Assembly: GCF_024753135.1 (NCBI RefSeq)
Contig: NZ_JANUGP010000022.1
Location: 62,001 to 126,000 of the forward strand
Length of the DNA stretch: 64,000 bases
Direction of reading: 5' to 3'
DNA from: Streptomyces pyxinicus
GTDB lineage: Bacteria > Actinomycetota > Actinomycetes > Streptomycetales > Streptomycetaceae
A program made the translations under genes and the position numbers. Position 1 is the first letter of the stretch; every line of letters begins with the position of its first letter. Of this stretch, positions 59,724 to 64,000 are shown piece after piece. Below the pieces are notes generated by a model. That model was not told the origin of the DNA. It searched no databases and was given only the letters and a program-made list of their open reading frames with translations.

Positions 59724-60317
59724 TCACACCACGTCCATCAAGGCTAGCAGCTCGGCGGCCACGTCCTTGACGGAGGTGTTGACCAGGGTCACGTCGAACT
59801 CCGGCTCGGCCGCCAGCTCGGTCCGCGCCGCGTCCAGGCGGCGCTCGATGACCTCGGGCGGCTCGGTACCCCGGCCGGTCAGCCTGCGCACCAGCTCCTC
59901 CCAGGAGGGCGGAGCCAGGAACACCAGCTGGGCGTCGGCCATGGACTCGCGGACCTGGCGGGCGCCCTGGAGGTCGATCTCCAGCAGCACGGGCTCGCCG
60001 TTCTCCAGCCGCTCCAGCACGGCCGCGCGGGGCGTGCCGTACCGGTTGCCGGCGAACTCCGCCCACTCCAGCAGCTCGCCGTTGGCGATCAGCTTGTCCA
60101 TCTCGTCGTCGGTGACGAAGAAGTAGTGGACGCCGTGCTGCTCACCGGGGCGGGGCTTGCGGGTCGTCGCCGACACCGAGAGCCACACCTCGGGGTGTTC
60201 CTTGCGCATATGGGCGACGACCGTGCTCTTGCCGACCCCCGAGGGGCCGGAGAGCACGGTCAGCCGCGGACGTACGTCCGGGGGCTCGGGGGTCGTCCCC
60301 CGGAATGTTGCAGCCAT
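59724..60317 (-). CDS. gmk: Guanylate kinase
   Basis: 197 residues. Walker A LSGPSGVGKSTV (about 22-33), the GMP-binding SVSATTRKPRPGE and GVHYFFV, and the lid region (RLTGRGTEPPEVIERRL). It converts GMP to GDP with ATP. ATG 60317. It follows the sIHF gene in the same direction with a 60-nt gap. Confidence 0.96.
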   Translation of the reverse strand: MAATFRGTTPEPPDVRPRLTVLSGPSGVGKSTVVAHMRKEHPEVWLSVSATTRKPRPGEQHGVHYFFVTDDEMDKLIANGELLEWAEFAGNRYGTPRAAVLERLENGEPVLLEIDLQGARQVRESMADAQLVFLAPPSWEELVRRLTGRGTEPPEVIERRLDAARTELAAEPEFDVTLVNTSVKDVAAELLALMDVV

Positions 60318-60377
60318 GCAGCGATTATTCCAGCAATCCCGGTATGCCCGGGACTCCCGGTCCGGCCGCGGCCGGAC

Positions 60378-60701
60378 TCAGGAGCCGGTGCTGCCGAACT
60401 CACGCTCCAGGGAAGCGATCTGGTTGGAACCGAGACCGCGCACGCGGCGGCTCTCGGAGATGCCCAGACGCTCCATGATCTGCTTGGCGCGGACCTTGCC
60501 CACGCCCGGCAGGGACTCAAGCAGCGCGGAGACCTTCATCTTGCCGATGACGTCGTTCTCCTGACCCTGCTTGATGACCTCGTGCAGGGAGGCGCCGGAG
60601 TGCTTGAGTCGATTCTTGACCTCGGCCCGCTCCCGGCGAGCCGCGGCGGCCTTTTCGAGCGCGGCTGCGCGCTGTTCAGGGGTAAGGGGCGGAAGAGCCA
60701 C
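60378..60701 (-). CDS. sihF: Actinobacterial integration host factor (sIHF)
   Basis: 107 residues from GTG 60701, matching the known S. coelicolor sIHF length. An N-terminal helix (PPLTPEQRAAALEKAAAARR) leads to a helix-two-turn-helix DNA-binding domain with SLPGVGKVRAKQIMERLGI. It is a small nucleoid protein affecting DNA topology, sporulation and antibiotic production. It precedes gmk. The 254-nt gap to pyrF (60702-60955) holds no evident gene. Confidence 0.94.
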   Translation of the reverse strand: MALPPLTPEQRAAALEKAAAARRERAEVKNRLKHSGASLHEVIKQGQENDVIGKMKVSALLESLPGVGKVRAKQIMERLGISESRRVRGLGSNQIASLEREFGSTGS

Positions 60702-60955
60702 GCCTACGTCACCTCGGATGTCGAACTGTCGGATACGGACCGGTGAGGAACCTAGTCGCCCCACACCAGGGGAGGCACGAGCAACACGCTTCGCCCGTTC
60801 TCTGCTCGGAGACTAGCGGGCAAGTCCGCCGGAGTCAGCGAGAACAGCGGAAAAGTCCTGGTCAGCCTCCGCCAGGACGGACATTTGAGACATAATGCCC
60901 TCGATTTGAGGATGTATTCACTCTCAAGCCGCCGCCCCGCCGTCCGGCGAGGGAC

Positions 60956-61797
60956 TCAGGAGGCGCCGACGGCGTTCCGGATCTCCGCCGCGAGGCGCTC
61001 CGTGGCCGTGCGCAGGGCGGAGACGTCGGGACCGTGCCGCAGCACGCCCCGGCTGACGTTCGGCACGACGTTGCGCACCGCCGCCCCGAAGACCCGGGGA
61101 AGGTCGGCCGGGGTCGCCCCCTGCGCGCCGACGCCGGGCGCGAGAAGCGGGCCGTTGATGTCGAGGTCGTACGAGGACAGGTCGCCCACCGTGGCGCCGA
61201 CCACCGCGCCGAAGGAGCCCAGCGGTTCCTCTCCCGCGTTCTCGGCCGCGAGGTGGGCGAGCATGGTCGCGCCCACGCCGCGCCCGTCGGCACGGACCGC
61301 GTGCTGCACCTCGGGGCCCTCCGGGTTCGAGGTCAGGGCCAGCACGAACAGCCCGGCGCCGCTCTCCCGGGCCAGCGCCACGGCCGGGCTGAGCGAGCCG
61401 TAGCCGAGGTAGGGCGAGACGGTGAGGGCGTCGGAGAACAGCGGGGCGTCTTTGTGCAGGTAGGCCTCGGCATACCCGGCCATGGTCGAGCCGATGTCGC
61501 CGCGCTTGGCGTCCATCACGACGAGCGTGCCGGCCGCGCGCGCCTGACGGACCACGTCCTCCAGGACGGCGATCCCGCGCGAGCCGAAGCGTTCGAAGAA
61601 GGCGCTCTGCGGCTTCATGACGGCGACCCGGTCGGCCACCGCCTCGACCACCGTGCGGCTGAACCGCTCCAGGCCGGCCACGTCGTCGTTCAGGCCCCAC
61701 TGGGCGAGCAGGGAGGCGTGCGGGTCGATGCCGACGCACAGCGGGCCGCGCTCGTCCATCGCGGTGCGCAGGCGGGCGCCGAAGGGTTCGAGAACGG

Positions 61798-61801
<4 letters not shown>
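60956..61801 (-). CDS. pyrF: Orotidine 5'-phosphate decarboxylase (type 2)
   Basis: 281 residues, the longer type 2 form used by actinobacteria. Catalytic motif VVMDAKRGDIGSTM, substrate-binding LCVGIDPHASLL and VPNVSRGVLR. It makes UMP from OMP. The ATG at 61801 overlaps the pyrD stop (ATGA), so it is coupled to dihydroorotate dehydrogenase, the preceding enzyme but one. Confidence 0.95.
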
Positions 61802-62904
<1,103 letters not shown>

Positions 62905-62918
62905 GGTGTCCTCATGAC

Positions 62919-62948
62919 GAGGGGGACACCGTTTCCGGTGTCCCCCTC
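62919..62948. terminator. 13-bp perfect hairpin between carB and pyrD
   Basis: GAGGGGGACACCG (62919-62931) pairs exactly with CGGTGTCCCCCTC (62936-62948) around TTTC, in the 51-nt carB-pyrD spacer. It could be a terminator or an attenuator that lowers pyrD-pyrF relative to carB. Confidence 0.7.
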
Positions 62949-62955
62949 GGGGCTG

Positions 62956-64000
<1,045 letters not shown>

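Overview
The window is very GC-rich chromosomal DNA from an actinomycete, almost certainly a Streptomyces. Pointers are the long spurious antisense ORFs typical of >70% GC, a conservon (NIT-sensor kinase, roadblock/LC7, DUF742), an ECF41 sigma factor, the actinobacterial sIHF protein, a helicase-dead PriA, a RibM-type riboflavin transporter, F420/LLM enzymes, and a gene order (hisG-hisE-rib ... rpe-rsmB-fmt-priA ... metK-coaBC-rpoZ-gmk-sIHF-pyrF-pyrD-carB) that, from memory, matches the Streptomyces coelicolor core around SCO1430-SCO1483.

Layout. 1-6.1 kb: start of a Tat-exported protein running off the left edge, an amino-acid permease with a conserved helical partner, a uridine-kinase-like P-loop protein, a candidate small RNA, and an EccA/CbxX-type AAA+ ATPase. 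6.1-14 kb: two CNNM/CBS membrane proteins, then a long minus-strand unit ribE-ribM-ribBA-ribH-hisE-hisG-PH protein headed by an FMN riboswitch whose leader can sequester the ribE ribosome binding site. 14-25 kb: ECF41 sigma factor with its likely target (an NmrA/SDR gene carrying an ECF41-like promoter), a divergent ROK regulator/MFS pair around a palindrome, thioesterase, NCS2 permease, DUF5995 protein, LLM oxidoreductase, and a nitrilase/flavin amine oxidase pair. 25-37 kb: a conservon lacking the D gene, an ABC importer coupled to a HAD phosphatase-EEP phosphodiesterase fusion and a GntR regulator, and an Lrp/AsnC regulator with its APC permease. The permease and nitrilase promoters share phased CGTTGCGCG repeats. 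37-51 kb: GuaB1, a GT-B-like protein behind a 7-bp tandem repeat, an NB-ARC/TPR protein, an orphan barstar behind a 16-bp tandem repeat, a SorC regulator, then rpe, rsmB, fmt, an HTH protein and priA.

51.3-56.5 kb: an apparent accessory island inserted between priA and metK. It is a four-gene plus-strand operon: an XRE regulator with two rare TTA codons, a TIR-domain protein, a large helical protein with a degenerate P-loop, and a two-TM, SPFH-like membrane protein. The C-terminus of the TIR protein and the N-terminus of the next protein carry the same short motif (EAH..HSG.GD.Y), the arrangement expected for homotypic signalling between an effector and its sensor. This is the strongest candidate for an undescribed (probably anti-phage) system here.

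56.5-64 kb: conserved housekeeping block metK, coaBC, rpoZ, gmk, sIHF, pyrF, pyrD and the 3' part of carB, all on the minus strand and punctuated by strong hairpins. No tRNA, rRNA, CRISPR array or transposase was seen.
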